Shown here piece by piece: positions 1-8,862 of a stretch of DNA of 64,000 nt (the stretch's first letter is position 1; every line of letters begins with the position of its first letter). The stretch is from Roseateles aquatilis. GTDB taxonomy: Bacteria; Pseudomonadota; Gammaproteobacteria; Burkholderiales; Burkholderiaceae_C. The notes beneath the pieces are model-generated. The model was not told where the DNA came from and made no database searches. It worked only from the letters and a program-made list of their open reading frames with translations. The position numbers and the translations under genes are program-made. The stretch spans positions 1 to 64,000 of the forward strand of contig NZ_NIOF01000002.1 in NCBI RefSeq assembly GCF_002205645.1, read 5' to 3'.

Positions 1-434
<434 letters not shown>

Positions 435-558
435 CTACGGCCTAGACCCTATGAACAACCGTGAACAAATTGGCACAATGCATCCATTCTAGGTGGCGGG
501 CCCTCTGCCATCCTGACAAGCACGATTGACCCCAACCCCCGACAGGAGGTGCCTCTTC

Positions 559-1227
559 ATGGCCATGTTGTCCAATCTGGATCTGATCCGCAGGGTTCCC
601 TTGTTCTCCTTGCTGACCGCCGACCAGGCCCAGTCCATCGCGGACAGTGTCGTCAAGCGGCGCTTCAAGCGCGGCGAACTGATCGTCGAGCAGGGCACCA
701 AGTCCAATGCGCTCTTCATCCTGCTCAACGGCCGTGCCCGCGTGCTGACCGCGGACAGCCGCGGCCGCGAAGTGATCCTCGCCGTGCTGCAACCCGGCGA
801 CTACGTCGGCGAGATGAGCCTCATCGACAACGAACCCCACTCGGCGACCGTGCGCGCCGAGGTCCAGACCGACATGCTGGTGCTTGGCCGCGCCGATTTC
901 GGGCGTGGCCTGCCGGAGTCGTCCAGCCTGGCCTACGGCATCCTGCGCGGACTGGTCGCGCGGCTGCGCAATGCCGACCGTCAGATCGAGTCGCTCGCGC
1001 TGCTGGACGTCTATGGCCGCGTGGCGCGCACGCTGCTGGACATGGCCGAGGAAGAGAAGGGCGTGAAGATCATCCGCGGCAAGGTGTCCCGTCAGGACAT
1101 GGCCAAGGTGGTGGGCGCGTCGCGCGAGATGGTCAGCCGCGTCATGAAGGACCTGGAGGACAAGGGCGTCATCGAGACGCTCGAGAACGGCTCCGTGGTC
1201 ATCAAGGAACGACTGCAGCACGACTGA
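559..1227 (+). CDS. Crp/Fnr-family transcriptional regulator
   Basis: Cytoplasmic DNA-binding regulator of 222 residues. An N-terminal cyclic-nucleotide-binding-like beta-roll (about 10-125) includes GDYVGEMSLIDNEPHSATV. A long dimerisation helix follows, then a C-terminal winged helix (about 165-215) with the recognition-helix stretch GASREMVSRVMKDLE. The start is the ATG preceded by AGGAGGT at 544-550; an upstream in-frame TTG at 526 has no such site. No Fnr-type N-terminal cysteine cluster is present, so oxygen sensing by FeS is unlikely, and the effector cannot be told. It lies between trxB and ftsK, an order common in Burkholderiales. Confidence 0.9.
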   Translation: MAMLSNLDLIRRVPLFSLLTADQAQSIADSVVKRRFKRGELIVEQGTKSNALFILLNGRARVLTADSRGREVILAVLQPGDYVGEMSLIDNEPHSATVRAEVQTDMLVLGRADFGRGLPESSSLAYGILRGLVARLRNADRQIESLALLDVYGRVARTLLDMAEEEKGVKIIRGKVSRQDMAKVVGASREMVSRVMKDLEDKGVIETLENGSVVIKERLQHD

Positions 1228-1343
1228 CGGCCGCGCCGGCGTCGGTGCGTCGCGGCGCCGGCGTCGCCGCCGCGTCAACGTTTCTTCACCATGCCGCCCC
1301 GGTCCGGGACTGAAGCCGGGGGCTTGTGCGTCACAATCGCGGG

Positions 1344-3713
1344 ATGAGTTTTCCCGGTTCTTTGCTGGGCGGCGACGATGCCGCCACCGAGCGCCCCGCG
1401 CCCGTTCGCAAGTCCAAGAAGGCGGCCGCCCCGGCTGCCGCGCCAACGCCGCCCAGTCCGCTGCGCACGCCCCTGTGGCTGCTGGTCAGCGGGCTCGTGT
1501 GGGGTCTGGTCTTGCTGGCGTTGATCAGCCATGACCGCGCCGACGCCGCGTTCACCACCGCCGGCGGCCAGGACCTGACGCACAACCGCGTTGGCAGCCT
1601 CGGTGCCTGGATCTCCGACCTGCTGCTGTTCGGCTTCGGCTACTCGTGCTGGTGGCTGATGCTGGTCTCGCTGCGCAGCTGGCTCGGCGGGCTGGCGCGC
1701 TTGCTTCGCGCCGATGGCGGCCACGTGACGACCCTCAAGAGCCGCCTGCCCACGATCGGCGGCGTCGCGCTGCTGATCGCCGCTAGCTGCGCGCTCGAAT
1801 GGACCCGGCTGTACGGCTGGGAGTCGCGCTTGCCCGGCCACGCCGGCGGTGTCGTCGGTTATCTGCTGGGGCCGCTCAGCATGAAGTTGCTGGGCTTCGC
1901 GGGTTCCGGCGTGGTGTGGATCGCGGCCCTGGTGGCCGGCGTGTCGCTGGCGCTGAAGTTCTCGTGGCTGCGCGTGGCCGAGCAGGTCGGCACCTGGATC
2001 GAAGGGCTGCGCGAGAAGCGCGAGGTCCGCCGCGAGATCGCCGAGGACAAGCGCGTCGGCAAGGAAGCCAAGCGCGAGCGCGAGGCGGTCGTCGAGGTCG
2101 AGCGCCACATCGAGGAAGAGCACCACATCCCCATCGTCATCGAGCCGCCGGTCGTCGAGGTGCCGAAGTCGACGCGCGTCATCAAGGAGCGCCAGCAGAC
2201 GCTGTTCACCGATCCGACCGACGCCAAGCTGCCGCAGGTGGACCTGCTGGACGCGCCGCCGCCGCGCATCGAGACGGTCACGCCCGAATCGCTGGAAATG
2301 ACCAGCCGCATGATCGAGAAGAAGTTGAAGGACTTCGGCGTCGAGGTGCGGGTGGTGGCGGCCTCGCCCGGCCCGGTGATCACGCGCTACGAGATCGAGC
2401 CCGCCACCGGCGTGAAGGGCTCGCAGATCGTCAACCTGGCCAAGGACCTGGCGCGCTCGCTGAGCCTGACGTCGATCCGCGTCGTCGAGACCATCCCGGG
2501 CAAGAACTTCATGGCGCTGGAGCTGCCGAACGCGCGGCGCCAGACCATCCGACTGTCCGAGATCCTCGGCTCGCAGGTCTATGCCGACGCCTCGTCGGCG
2601 TTGACCATGGGCCTGGGCAAGGACATCGTCGGCCTGCCGGTCGTGGCCGACCTGGCGAAGATGCCGCATTGCCTGGTGGCCGGCACGACCGGCTCGGGCA
2701 AGTCGGTGGGCATCAACGCGATGATCCTGAGCCTGCTCTACAAGGCCGAGGCGCGCGACGTGCGCCTGATCCTGATCGACCCGAAGATGCTGGAAATGAG
2801 CGTCTACGAAGGCATCCCGCATCTGCTGGCGCCGGTCGTGACCGACATGAAGCAGGCGAGCAACGCGCTCAACTGGTGCGTCAACGAGATGGAGCGGCGC
2901 TACAAGCTGATGTCCAAGCTCGGCGTGCGCAACCTGGCCGGCTACAACAAGAAGATCGCCGACGCGGCCGAACGCGAGGAGAAGATCCCCAACCCGTTCA
3001 GCCTGACGCCGGAGGAGCCCGAGCCGCTCGACCGCCTGCCTCACATCGTCGTCGTCATCGACGAACTGGCCGACCTCATGATGGTGGTCGGCAAGAAGAT
3101 CGAGGAACTGATCGCGCGCCTGGCGCAGAAGGCCCGCGCGGCCGGCATCCACCTGATCCTGGCCACGCAGCGCCCGTCGGTCGACGTCATCACCGGCCTG
3201 ATCAAGGCCAACATCCCGACGCGCCTGTCGTTCCAGGTCAGCAGCAAGATCGACAGCCGGACCATCCTCGACCAGATGGGCGCGGAGGCGTTGCTGGGCA
3301 TGGGCGACATGCTCTACATGCCCTCGGGCACCGGGCTGCCGGTGCGCGTGCACGGCGCCTTCGTCAGCGACGACGAGGTGCACCGCGTCGTCAGCTACCT
3401 GAAGGAGCAGGGCGGCGAGCCCAACTACATCGAGGGCATCCTGGAGGGCGGCGTGCTCGACGGTGACGGCGGCGGCGACGGCCTGCCCGGCCTGGCGGCC
3501 GGCGGCGACGGGGAATCCGACCCGATGTACGACCAGGCCGTGTCGGTCGTGCTGCAGCACAAGCGGGCGTCGATCTCTCTCGTGCAGCGGCACTTGCGCA
3601 TCGGCTACAACCGGGCAGCCCGTTTGCTGGAGCAGATGGAAAAATCCGGGCTGGTGTCGTCGATGGCCACCAACGGGAACCGCGACATCATCGTGCCCAA
3701 GCGCGAGGAATGA
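1344..3713 (+). CDS. ftsK: DNA translocase FtsK
   Basis: Septal DNA pump that couples chromosome dimer resolution to division. The protein is 789 residues. Four N-terminal membrane segments lie in roughly residues 35-200 (for example [19 protein letters not shown]). A charged linker of about 100 residues follows, rich in K/R/E, and then the RecA-like motor with Walker A GTTGSGKS near residue 446 and Walker [12 protein letters not shown]. The C-terminal gamma winged helix (last 65 residues, including [17 protein letters not shown]) reads KOPS sequences. The linker is short compared with E. coli FtsK, as is usual in beta-proteobacteria. The ATG at 1344 was preferred over an in-frame start six codons upstream because FtsK proteins here begin MSFPG-like. 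Confidence 0.95.
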   Translation: MSFPGSLLGGDDAATERPAPVRKSKKAAAPAAAPTPPSPLRTPLWLLVSGLVWGLVLLALISHDRADAAFTTAGGQDLTHNRVGSLGAWISDLLLFGFGYSCWWLMLVSLRSWLGGLARLLRADGGHVTTLKSRLPTIGGVALLIAASCALEWTRLYGWESRLPGHAGGVVGYLLGPLSMKLLGFAGSGVVWIAALVAGVSLALKFSWLRVAEQVGTWIEGLREKREVRREIAEDKRVGKEAKREREAVVEVERHIEEEHHIPIVIEPPVVEVPKSTRVIKERQQTLFTDPTDAKLPQVDLLDAPPPRIETVTPESLEMTSRMIEKKLKDFGVEVRVVAASPGPVITRYEIEPATGVKGSQIVNLAKDLARSLSLTSIRVVETIPGKNFMALELPNARRQTIRLSEILGSQVYADASSALTMGLGKDIVGLPVVADLAKMPHCLVAGTTGSGKSVGINAMILSLLYKAEARDVRLILIDPKMLEMSVYEGIPHLLAPVVTDMKQASNALNWCVNEMERRYKLMSKLGVRNLAGYNKKIADAAEREEKIPNPFSLTPEEPEPLDRLPHIVVVIDELADLMMVVGKKIEELIARLAQKARAAGIHLILATQRPSVDVITGLIKANIPTRLSFQVSSKIDSRTILDQMGAEALLGMGDMLYMPSGTGLPVRVHGAFVSDDEVHRVVSYLKEQGGEPNYIEGILEGGVLDGDGGGDGLPGLAAGGDGESDPMYDQAVSVVLQHKRASISLVQRHLRIGYNRAARLLEQMEKSGLVSSMATNGNRDIIVPKREE

Positions 3714-3844
3714 GCGGCCCGGTGATCGGTGTCAACCGGCGCCGTGACGCCGACCGTTCCAACCCGAAGATGTTCGCCGGATCGCTTCCCGCCAGAACGT
3801 TTCCCGCGAGATCCTCCCCGTTTCTGCAGGACTCCCCCACGCTC

Positions 3845-4561
3845 ATGAGCCAGCCGATGATTTCCTCGACCGCATCGTTCACCGCGTTGTCCACCTCCGC
3901 CACGCCGCCGTCCGCGCACGAGGCGCCGCGGCGCTCGGTCGGCCGGGCCGTCGCGCGCATGGCCGCCGGGCTCGCGCTGCTGGGCGCCGCCGCGCTCGCG
4001 CAGGCTGATGGGCTGAGCGCGCTGAAGAGCTTCGTGACCGAGGTCAAGAGCGGGCGCGCCACGTTCACGCAGACGGTGACGTCACCCGATGGCAAGCGCA
4101 AGAAGAGCACCGCCGGCACCTTCGAGTTCCAGCGCCCCAACCAGTTCCGCTTCAGCTATGCCAAGCCGGCGGAGCAACTGATCGTCGGCGACGGCAAGGA
4201 AGTCTGGGTCTACGACCCCGACCTGGCACAGGCAAGCGTGCGCGGCATGGACCAGGCGCTGGGTGCGACGCCGGTGTCGCTGCTGGCGGGCGGGGACTTG
4301 ACCAAGGACTTCACGCTGACGGCGCAACCGGCCTCGGGCGGCATCGACTGGGTCGAGGCCACGCCCAAGCGCAACGACAGCGGCCTGCAGAGCCTGCGGC
4401 TGGGTTTCAAGGGCCGCGAGCTGGCGGCGCTGGAGATCGTCGACGGCTTCGGCCAGCGCTCGCTGATGCAGTTCAGCGCCGTCGAGGTCAACGCCAAGGT
4501 GGCGCCCGAGCGCTTCCGCTTCACGCCGCCGGCCGGCGTGGACGTGGCGCGGCAGCCCTGA
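3845..4561 (+). CDS. lolA: Outer-membrane lipoprotein carrier protein LolA
   Basis: Periplasmic chaperone that takes lipoproteins from LolCDE to LolB. The mature part starts after a signal segment AAGLALLGAAALAQADG. It shows the LolA pattern: an FxQTVTSPDGK strand, GTFEFQRPNQFRFSYAKP, QLIVGDGKEVWVYDPDL, and a C-terminal RFRFTPPAGVDV strand. It directly follows ftsK, as in most Burkholderiales. The start is uncertain: the frame is open from the ftsK stop (an ATG overlapping it at 3710), the ATG at 3845 gives a long N-region, and an ATG at 3959 would give a more conventional signal peptide. Identification is firm, start weak. Confidence 0.88.
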   Translation: MSQPMISSTASFTALSTSATPPSAHEAPRRSVGRAVARMAAGLALLGAAALAQADGLSALKSFVTEVKSGRATFTQTVTSPDGKRKKSTAGTFEFQRPNQFRFSYAKPAEQLIVGDGKEVWVYDPDLAQASVRGMDQALGATPVSLLAGGDLTKDFTLTAQPASGGIDWVEATPKRNDSGLQSLRLGFKGRELAALEIVDGFGQRSLMQFSAVEVNAKVAPERFRFTPPAGVDVARQP

Positions 4562-4628
4562 GCGTCGGGCCCCGCCTCATCCCCCTCAGCCCATCAGATC
4601 CCGAGGCGCCGAGTCCGCGGTTCCCGAC

Positions 4629-6005
4629 ATGAGCAACGCTTCCCTGTTTCCGGACGAGTTCCAGCCCGTTCCCAGCGGCGGTTCCGCCGCGGCGCCGAGC
4701 GCGCACGCGCCGTTGCCCGAACGGCTTCGGCCGCGCAAGCTCGACGAGGTCGTGGGCCAGCGTCATCTGCTGGGCGAGGGCATGCCGCTGCGCGTCGCGC
4801 TGGAGAGCGGCCGGCCGCATTCGATGATCCTGTGGGGGCCGCCGGGCGTCGGCAAGACGACGCTGGCGCGGCTGATGACGCAGCACTTCGATGCGCAGTT
4901 CATTGCCATCTCCGCGGTGCTGGGCGGCGTCAAGGACATCCGCGAGGCGGTCGAGCGCGCGCAGGCCGCAGCCGGCCAGGGGCGGCGCACGATCGTGTTC
5001 GTGGACGAGGTGCATCGCTTCAACAAGGCGCAGCAGGATGCCTTCCTGCCGCATGTCGAGTCGGGGCTGTTCAGCTTCATCGGCGCGACGACGGAGAACC
5101 CGTCCTTCGAGGTCAACTCGGCACTGCTGTCGCGGGCGACCGTGCATGTGCTCAAGGCGCTCGACGAGCAGGACATGCGCGAACTGCTGGCGCGTGGCAG
5201 CGCCGCGCTCGGCGCGCCGCCGATGACCGATACCGCGGCGCTGCGCATGATCGGCTACGCTGACGGCGACGCGAGGCGGCTGCTCAACACGCTGGAGACG
5301 GTGGCCCAGTTGACCCCCGCGGGCACCGCGCAGATCGACGAGGCGCTGCTGGAGCGCACGCTCGGCGAGCAACTGCGCCGCTACGACAAGGGCGGCGACC
5401 AGTTCTACGACGTGATCTCCGCGCTGCACAAGTCGGTGCGCGGCTCCAACCCGGACGCGGCGCTGTACTGGCTGGTGCGCATGCTCGACGGCGGCGTCGA
5501 CGCGCGCTACATCACGCGCCGCCTGATCCGCATGGCCAGCGAGGACATCGGCAACGCCGACCCGCGCGCGCTGCGGCTGTGCCTGGACGCGGCGGAAACC
5601 TACGAGCGCCTGGGCTCGCCCGAGGGCGAGCTGACGCTGGCGCAGGCCGTGGTCTATCTGGCGATCGCGCCCAAGTCCAACGCCGTCTACAACGCCTACA
5701 ACCAGGTCCGAGCGCTGATCAAGCAGGACAACTCACGACCGGTGCCGGTGCACCTGCGCAACGCGCCGACCCGCCTGATGAAGGAGCTCGGCTACGGCAA
5801 GGCGTATCGATACGCGCATGACTTCCCCGGTGCCTACGTGGCGGGCGAGCAGTACCTGCCCGACGGGCTGGAGGATCAGCGCTTCTACGAGCCGGTACCG
5901 CGCGGGCTCGAACTGAAGATCGGCGCTCGCCTGAACGAGTTGCGGCAGCTCGATGCCGAGGCGCGCGGCGCGGGCGGCGAGCAGGCCGGCGACACCGAGG
6001 ACTGA
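4629..6005 (+). CDS. rarA: Replication-associated recombination protein A (RarA/MgsA AAA+ ATPase)
   Basis: AAA+ ATPase related to clamp-loader subunits that acts at stalled replication forks. The length is 458 residues, usual for the family. Visible motifs are LRPRKLDEVVGQ at the start of the ATPase, Walker A GPPGVGKTT near residue 70, Walker B IVFVDEVHRFN near residue 122, and sensor 1 FIGATTENPSFE. The C-terminal MgsA-type tetramerisation part includes NAYNQV and the LRNAPTRLMKELGYGK signature. It closes the ftsK-lolA-rarA run on one strand with short gaps, so these genes may be co-transcribed. Confidence 0.95.
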   Translation: MSNASLFPDEFQPVPSGGSAAAPSAHAPLPERLRPRKLDEVVGQRHLLGEGMPLRVALESGRPHSMILWGPPGVGKTTLARLMTQHFDAQFIAISAVLGGVKDIREAVERAQAAAGQGRRTIVFVDEVHRFNKAQQDAFLPHVESGLFSFIGATTENPSFEVNSALLSRATVHVLKALDEQDMRELLARGSAALGAPPMTDTAALRMIGYADGDARRLLNTLETVAQLTPAGTAQIDEALLERTLGEQLRRYDKGGDQFYDVISALHKSVRGSNPDAALYWLVRMLDGGVDARYITRRLIRMASEDIGNADPRALRLCLDAAETYERLGSPEGELTLAQAVVYLAIAPKSNAVYNAYNQVRALIKQDNSRPVPVHLRNAPTRLMKELGYGKAYRYAHDFPGAYVAGEQYLPDGLEDQRFYEPVPRGLELKIGARLNELRQLDAEARGAGGEQAGDTED

Positions 6006-6011
6006 GCCGTG

Positions 6012-7025
6012 ATGACGAAGCCCGCAGCGGAATCATTGGGGTGCCAGGGCGGCCGCTTGCGACGCCTTGCGGCGCGGATGGCGGGCGTGGCCGTCGCCGG
6101 GGTGCTGGCGCTGGCGGCGGTGCCGTCGATCGCGGCGCCTGCCTCGGCGTCCGGCCCGGCGCGGGGTGCCCAACCGGCCGAAGGCCCGACGCTGACGCGC
6201 ATCCGTGAAACCGGCGTGGTCGTCATCGGCTACCGACCGGCCTCGCTGCCGTTCTCCTACCTCGACGCGCAACTGCGCCCGACCGGTTACTCGGTGGAGC
6301 TCTGCGAGCGCGTCATCAACGCCTTGCGCGTCCGGCTGAAGCTGCCCGACCTGGAAGTCCGCCGCGTGGCGGTCGGCTCGGCCACGCGCATGCCGATGGT
6401 CACCAACGGCACGCTCGACATGGAGTGCGGCATCACGACCAACACCGCCGAGCGGGCGCGCAACCAGTCCTTCTCGGTGACGATCTTCGTGGCCGAGACC
6501 AAGCTCATGACGCGCCATGGCGAGCGCGTGCAGAGCCTCACCGACCTGCAAGGCCGGCCCGTCGTCAGCACCATCGGCACGACCAGCATCCAGCATCTGG
6601 CCAAGGTCAACGAGCAGCAGGGGCTGGGCATCCGCATCGTCGCCGGGCTGGACGATCCGGACGCGTTCCAGCTGCTGCGCAGCGGCCGGGCCGACGCGTT
6701 CCTGATGGACGACGTGATCATCCGCAGCCTGCTCGCGCAGCAGGGGGCGGCGGTCTCGGCGGACGACTACGTGATCTCGGACCGGGCGCTGACCGTGGAG
6801 CCCTACGCGATCGGGCTGAATCGCGACGATCCGCTGTTCAAGTCCATGGTGGACGAGGTGCTGATCGGCCTGTACCGCAGCGGCGAGATCAACGCGATCT
6901 ACCGGCGCTGGTTCGAGTCCCCGCTGCCGCCGTCGGGCATCAACCTGAAGTTGCCGATGAGCGCCGCTTTCCGGCGCGTGGTCGCGCAGCCGACGGACTC
7001 GCCGGACCCGGAGCGTTACCGTTGA
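6012..7025 (+). CDS. Periplasmic amino-acid-type ABC binding protein (SBP family 3)
   Basis: Solute-binding protein of the polar amino acid/glutamate-aspartate class. It has a signal segment (about residues 18-50, AGVAVAGVLALAAVPSIAAPASA) and then ETGVVVIGYRPASLPFSYLD and GYSVELCERV, the typical first-lobe pattern. VEPYAIGLNRDDPLFKSMVDEVL and IYRRWFESPLPPSGINLKLPMS form the second lobe, resembling GltI-like proteins. No permease or ATPase genes are adjacent, so the partner transporter must be elsewhere. A GTG (6009) directly precedes the chosen ATG. Its last 86 bases overlap the tail of the convergent LysR gene. Glutamate/aspartate as the ligand is an inference. Confidence 0.85.
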   Translation: MTKPAAESLGCQGGRLRRLAARMAGVAVAGVLALAAVPSIAAPASASGPARGAQPAEGPTLTRIRETGVVVIGYRPASLPFSYLDAQLRPTGYSVELCERVINALRVRLKLPDLEVRRVAVGSATRMPMVTNGTLDMECGITTNTAERARNQSFSVTIFVAETKLMTRHGERVQSLTDLQGRPVVSTIGTTSIQHLAKVNEQQGLGIRIVAGLDDPDAFQLLRSGRADAFLMDDVIIRSLLAQQGAAVSADDYVISDRALTVEPYAIGLNRDDPLFKSMVDEVLIGLYRSGEINAIYRRWFESPLPPSGINLKLPMSAAFRRVVAQPTDSPDPERYR

Positions 7026-7986
7026 GCGCGGCGCAGCCGGCGCCGCGACCCTCGTCGGCCGAGGATTCCGCGGTGGCCGCGGCTTCGACCTTCCGGCGCT
7101 TCAGCGCTTGCAGCAGATCGACGAAACGCCGCGCGGCCAGTCCCAGGGGGCGCTCGTGCGTCCACACCACGTCGACGTAGAGCTGCAGCGCGTTGGTGAA
7201 GTTGCCAGCCGGCAGCCTCACGAGCGCGCCTGACGCCAACGCGGCGCGCACGAAGCCCAGCGGCAGCCACGCCCAGCCCAGACCCTGCTCCACCAGTCGC
7301 AGCGCCGCCAGCGGGCTGTCCGTGCGCCATTGCAGCCGTGAGATCGCGAGCCGCTTGTCGACCTCGGCGGCGTCTCGCCCGGCCACCAGGATCTGCCGCT
7401 CGGCGATCAGGTGCTCGTCGCGCAGCGGCTCGTCATGGGTTCGCGCGAGCATCGGATGGGAGGCGGCGGCGACGGCCACCAGCGTTTCCCGGCCGACTTC
7501 CTGAAAGCTCTCGCGCGGGTCCAGGCCGAAGCGCTCGAACACCAGCGCCAACTGCGCGCGGCCGCTCTGCACCAGCGCCAGGGCGTCGGCCTGCGGGGCG
7601 GTCAGGACTTCGACCTCCAGCAGCGGGTGCTCCGCCGACAGCGTGCGCAGCGCCTCATGCCACGGCGTGTCGGCAAGCAGTTCCGGCGCCACCGCGAGCG
7701 TCAGCGACGGCTCCAGCCCCTGCGTCAGCGAGAGCGCATGGCGGTTGAGCTGCTGCAGCTGCTCGGCCAGGCGCCGCGCTTGCGGCACCAGCGCGAGGGC
7801 CTGTGCCGTGGGGACGGGCTCGCGCCCGGTACGGTCGAACAGCGGCAGGTCGAGCTGCGCCTCCAGGTTGGCGATCGCCATGCTGACGGCCGAGGGCACC
7901 CGGCCCAAGGCCCGAGCCGCGGCCGAGAAGGAACCGCCATCGACGGCGGCGAGGAATACGCGGAGGTTGTCGAGATCGAAGGCCAT
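6940..7986 (-). CDS. LysR-family transcriptional regulator
   Basis: DNA-binding regulator of 348 residues. The N-terminal winged helix is clear (MAFDLDNLRVFLAAVDGG, SFSAAARALGRVPSAVSMAI), followed by the linker helix and a two-lobed effector domain. The usual LysR length is about 300. The extra 45 C-terminal residues are low-complexity (Ala/Gly/Ser/Arg) and lie partly over the end of the convergent binding-protein gene, so they look like read-through of a lost stop rather than a functional domain. It diverges from sugE, with 145 bases and an inverted repeat between them, so sugE is a likely target; this is inference. Confidence 0.88.
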   Translation of the reverse strand: MAFDLDNLRVFLAAVDGGSFSAAARALGRVPSAVSMAIANLEAQLDLPLFDRTGREPVPTAQALALVPQARRLAEQLQQLNRHALSLTQGLEPSLTLAVAPELLADTPWHEALRTLSAEHPLLEVEVLTAPQADALALVQSGRAQLALVFERFGLDPRESFQEVGRETLVAVAAASHPMLARTHDEPLRDEHLIAERQILVAGRDAAEVDKRLAISRLQWRTDSPLAALRLVEQGLGWAWLPLGFVRAALASGALVRLPAGNFTNALQLYVDVVWTHERPLGLAARRFVDLLQALKRRKVEAAATAESSADEGRGAGCAALNGNAPGPASPSAARPRAGKRRSSATSG

Positions 7987-8036
7987 GGGTGAGGGGGCTC
8001 GGTGGATCCAGCGTCCAACGGATTTTATCTATCACC

Positions 8037-8065
8037 GATACTGAAGGAATCTGACTTCAAGTATC
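8037..8065. promoter_or_regulatory. Imperfect inverted repeat in the LysR/sugE divergent region
   Basis: GATACTGAAG on the left and CTTCAAGTATC on the right pair as a near-perfect palindrome with one extra base and an 8-9 base centre. It lies between the two divergent start codons, 51 bases from the LysR start and 67 from the sugE start. It is a plausible LysR operator; binding is unproven. Confidence 0.4.
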
Positions 8066-8131
8066 AGATCGATGCACATACAGTGCAAGCCATCGATCAT
8101 CAACGGGCCGAGGCCCACGAGGAGTCATGTC

Positions 8132-8452
8132 ATGGTGTGGGGTGTCTTGTTTCTGGCCGGCCTGTTCGAAATCGGTTGGGCCGTCGGCCTGAAGTACACG
8201 GAAGGGTTCACGCGGCCCTGGCCGACGGTCGGCACGGTCGCCGCGATGGTGGTGAGCGTGGTGCTGCTGGGCTGGGCGCTCAAGCACTTGCCCGTGGGCA
8301 CGGCCTACGCGATATGGACGGGGATCGGCGCCGTCGGCACGGCGATCGCCGGCATCGTGCTGCTGGGCGAGTCGGCTTCGCTGGCGCGCTTGGCCTGCAT
8401 CGGACTGATCGCCGCCGGCATCATCGGCCTGAAGCTGGCGACGCCGCAGTGA
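8132..8452 (+). CDS. sugE: Small multidrug resistance protein SugE/Gdx (guanidinium exporter type)
   Basis: Inner-membrane proton antiporter of 106 residues with four hydrophobic helices: [55 protein letters not shown] and [15 protein letters not shown]. The conserved glutamate in helix 1 is present ([11 protein letters not shown]). The GLKYT(E) context matches the SugE/Gdx branch, which exports guanidinium, rather than EmrE. The start has GAGGAG at 8119-8124, seven bases upstream. No guanidine riboswitch was recognised upstream; control by the divergent LysR protein is more likely here. Confidence 0.88.
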   Translation: MVWGVLFLAGLFEIGWAVGLKYTEGFTRPWPTVGTVAAMVVSVVLLGWALKHLPVGTAYAIWTGIGAVGTAIAGIVLLGESASLARLACIGLIAAGIIGLKLATPQ

Positions 8453-8511
8453 AGCCGGTCGGCGAGGCATGACGCTTGCCGATCTGGGTCTCACCCTTCC
8501 AGGAGACGCCC

Positions 8512-8844
8512 ATGACCGACTTCAGCAAGCTGCGCGGCGAAACCCGCCCCGCCAACCTCGATCCCGTCGCCGAGGCCGCCTACTGGCGCGAGCACTACGC
8601 CAAGCGCCCCTACATCGAGCCCGGCGACACGCACGACGACTTCGGTCCCGCCTATGCCTACGGCGTCGATGCCTTCGCGCGCTTCCCCGATCGGGACTTC
8701 GACGACTTCGAGTCGGAGCTGCACCGTGACTGGGGCAGTCAGCGCCAGGGCTCGTCGCTCGAGTGGGCGCGCGCCAAGCCGGCGGTCAAGGATGCCTGGC
8801 AGCGCATCAAGGAAGCGTCCAACATGCCGCCGTCGACGCGCTGA
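8512..8844 (+). CDS. Conserved hypothetical protein, 110 residues
   Basis: Small soluble acidic protein with no recognised domain. It is rich in aromatic and charged residues (AYWREHYAKRPYI, DDFGPAYAYGVDAF, FDDFESELHRDWG) and ends in a helical WARAKPAVKDAWQRIKEAS. The pattern of a short tyrosine/aspartate-rich protein with a Lys/Ala helix is often seen in stress-related proteins of beta-proteobacteria, but no function is claimed. The start has AGGAG eight bases upstream (8500-8504). It follows sugE by 59 bases and converges on the TRAP permease gene. Confidence 0.75.
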   Translation: MTDFSKLRGETRPANLDPVAEAAYWREHYAKRPYIEPGDTHDDFGPAYAYGVDAFARFPDRDFDDFESELHRDWGSQRQGSSLEWARAKPAVKDAWQRIKEASNMPPSTR

Positions 8845-8862
8845 GGTCGACGGTCCCGGCGG

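Noticed and set aside
1275-3593. Long open frame on the strand opposite ftsK (about 770 codons)
   Set aside because: His/Arg/Asp/Gln-rich product with no family pattern; it mirrors the codon structure of ftsK, as expected in high-GC DNA.
7990-8131. Guanidine riboswitch upstream of sugE
   Set aside because: No pair of ACGR-loop hairpins or ykkC-like elements could be drawn; a GGGCC/GGCCC hairpin near 8105-8116 has the wrong loop.
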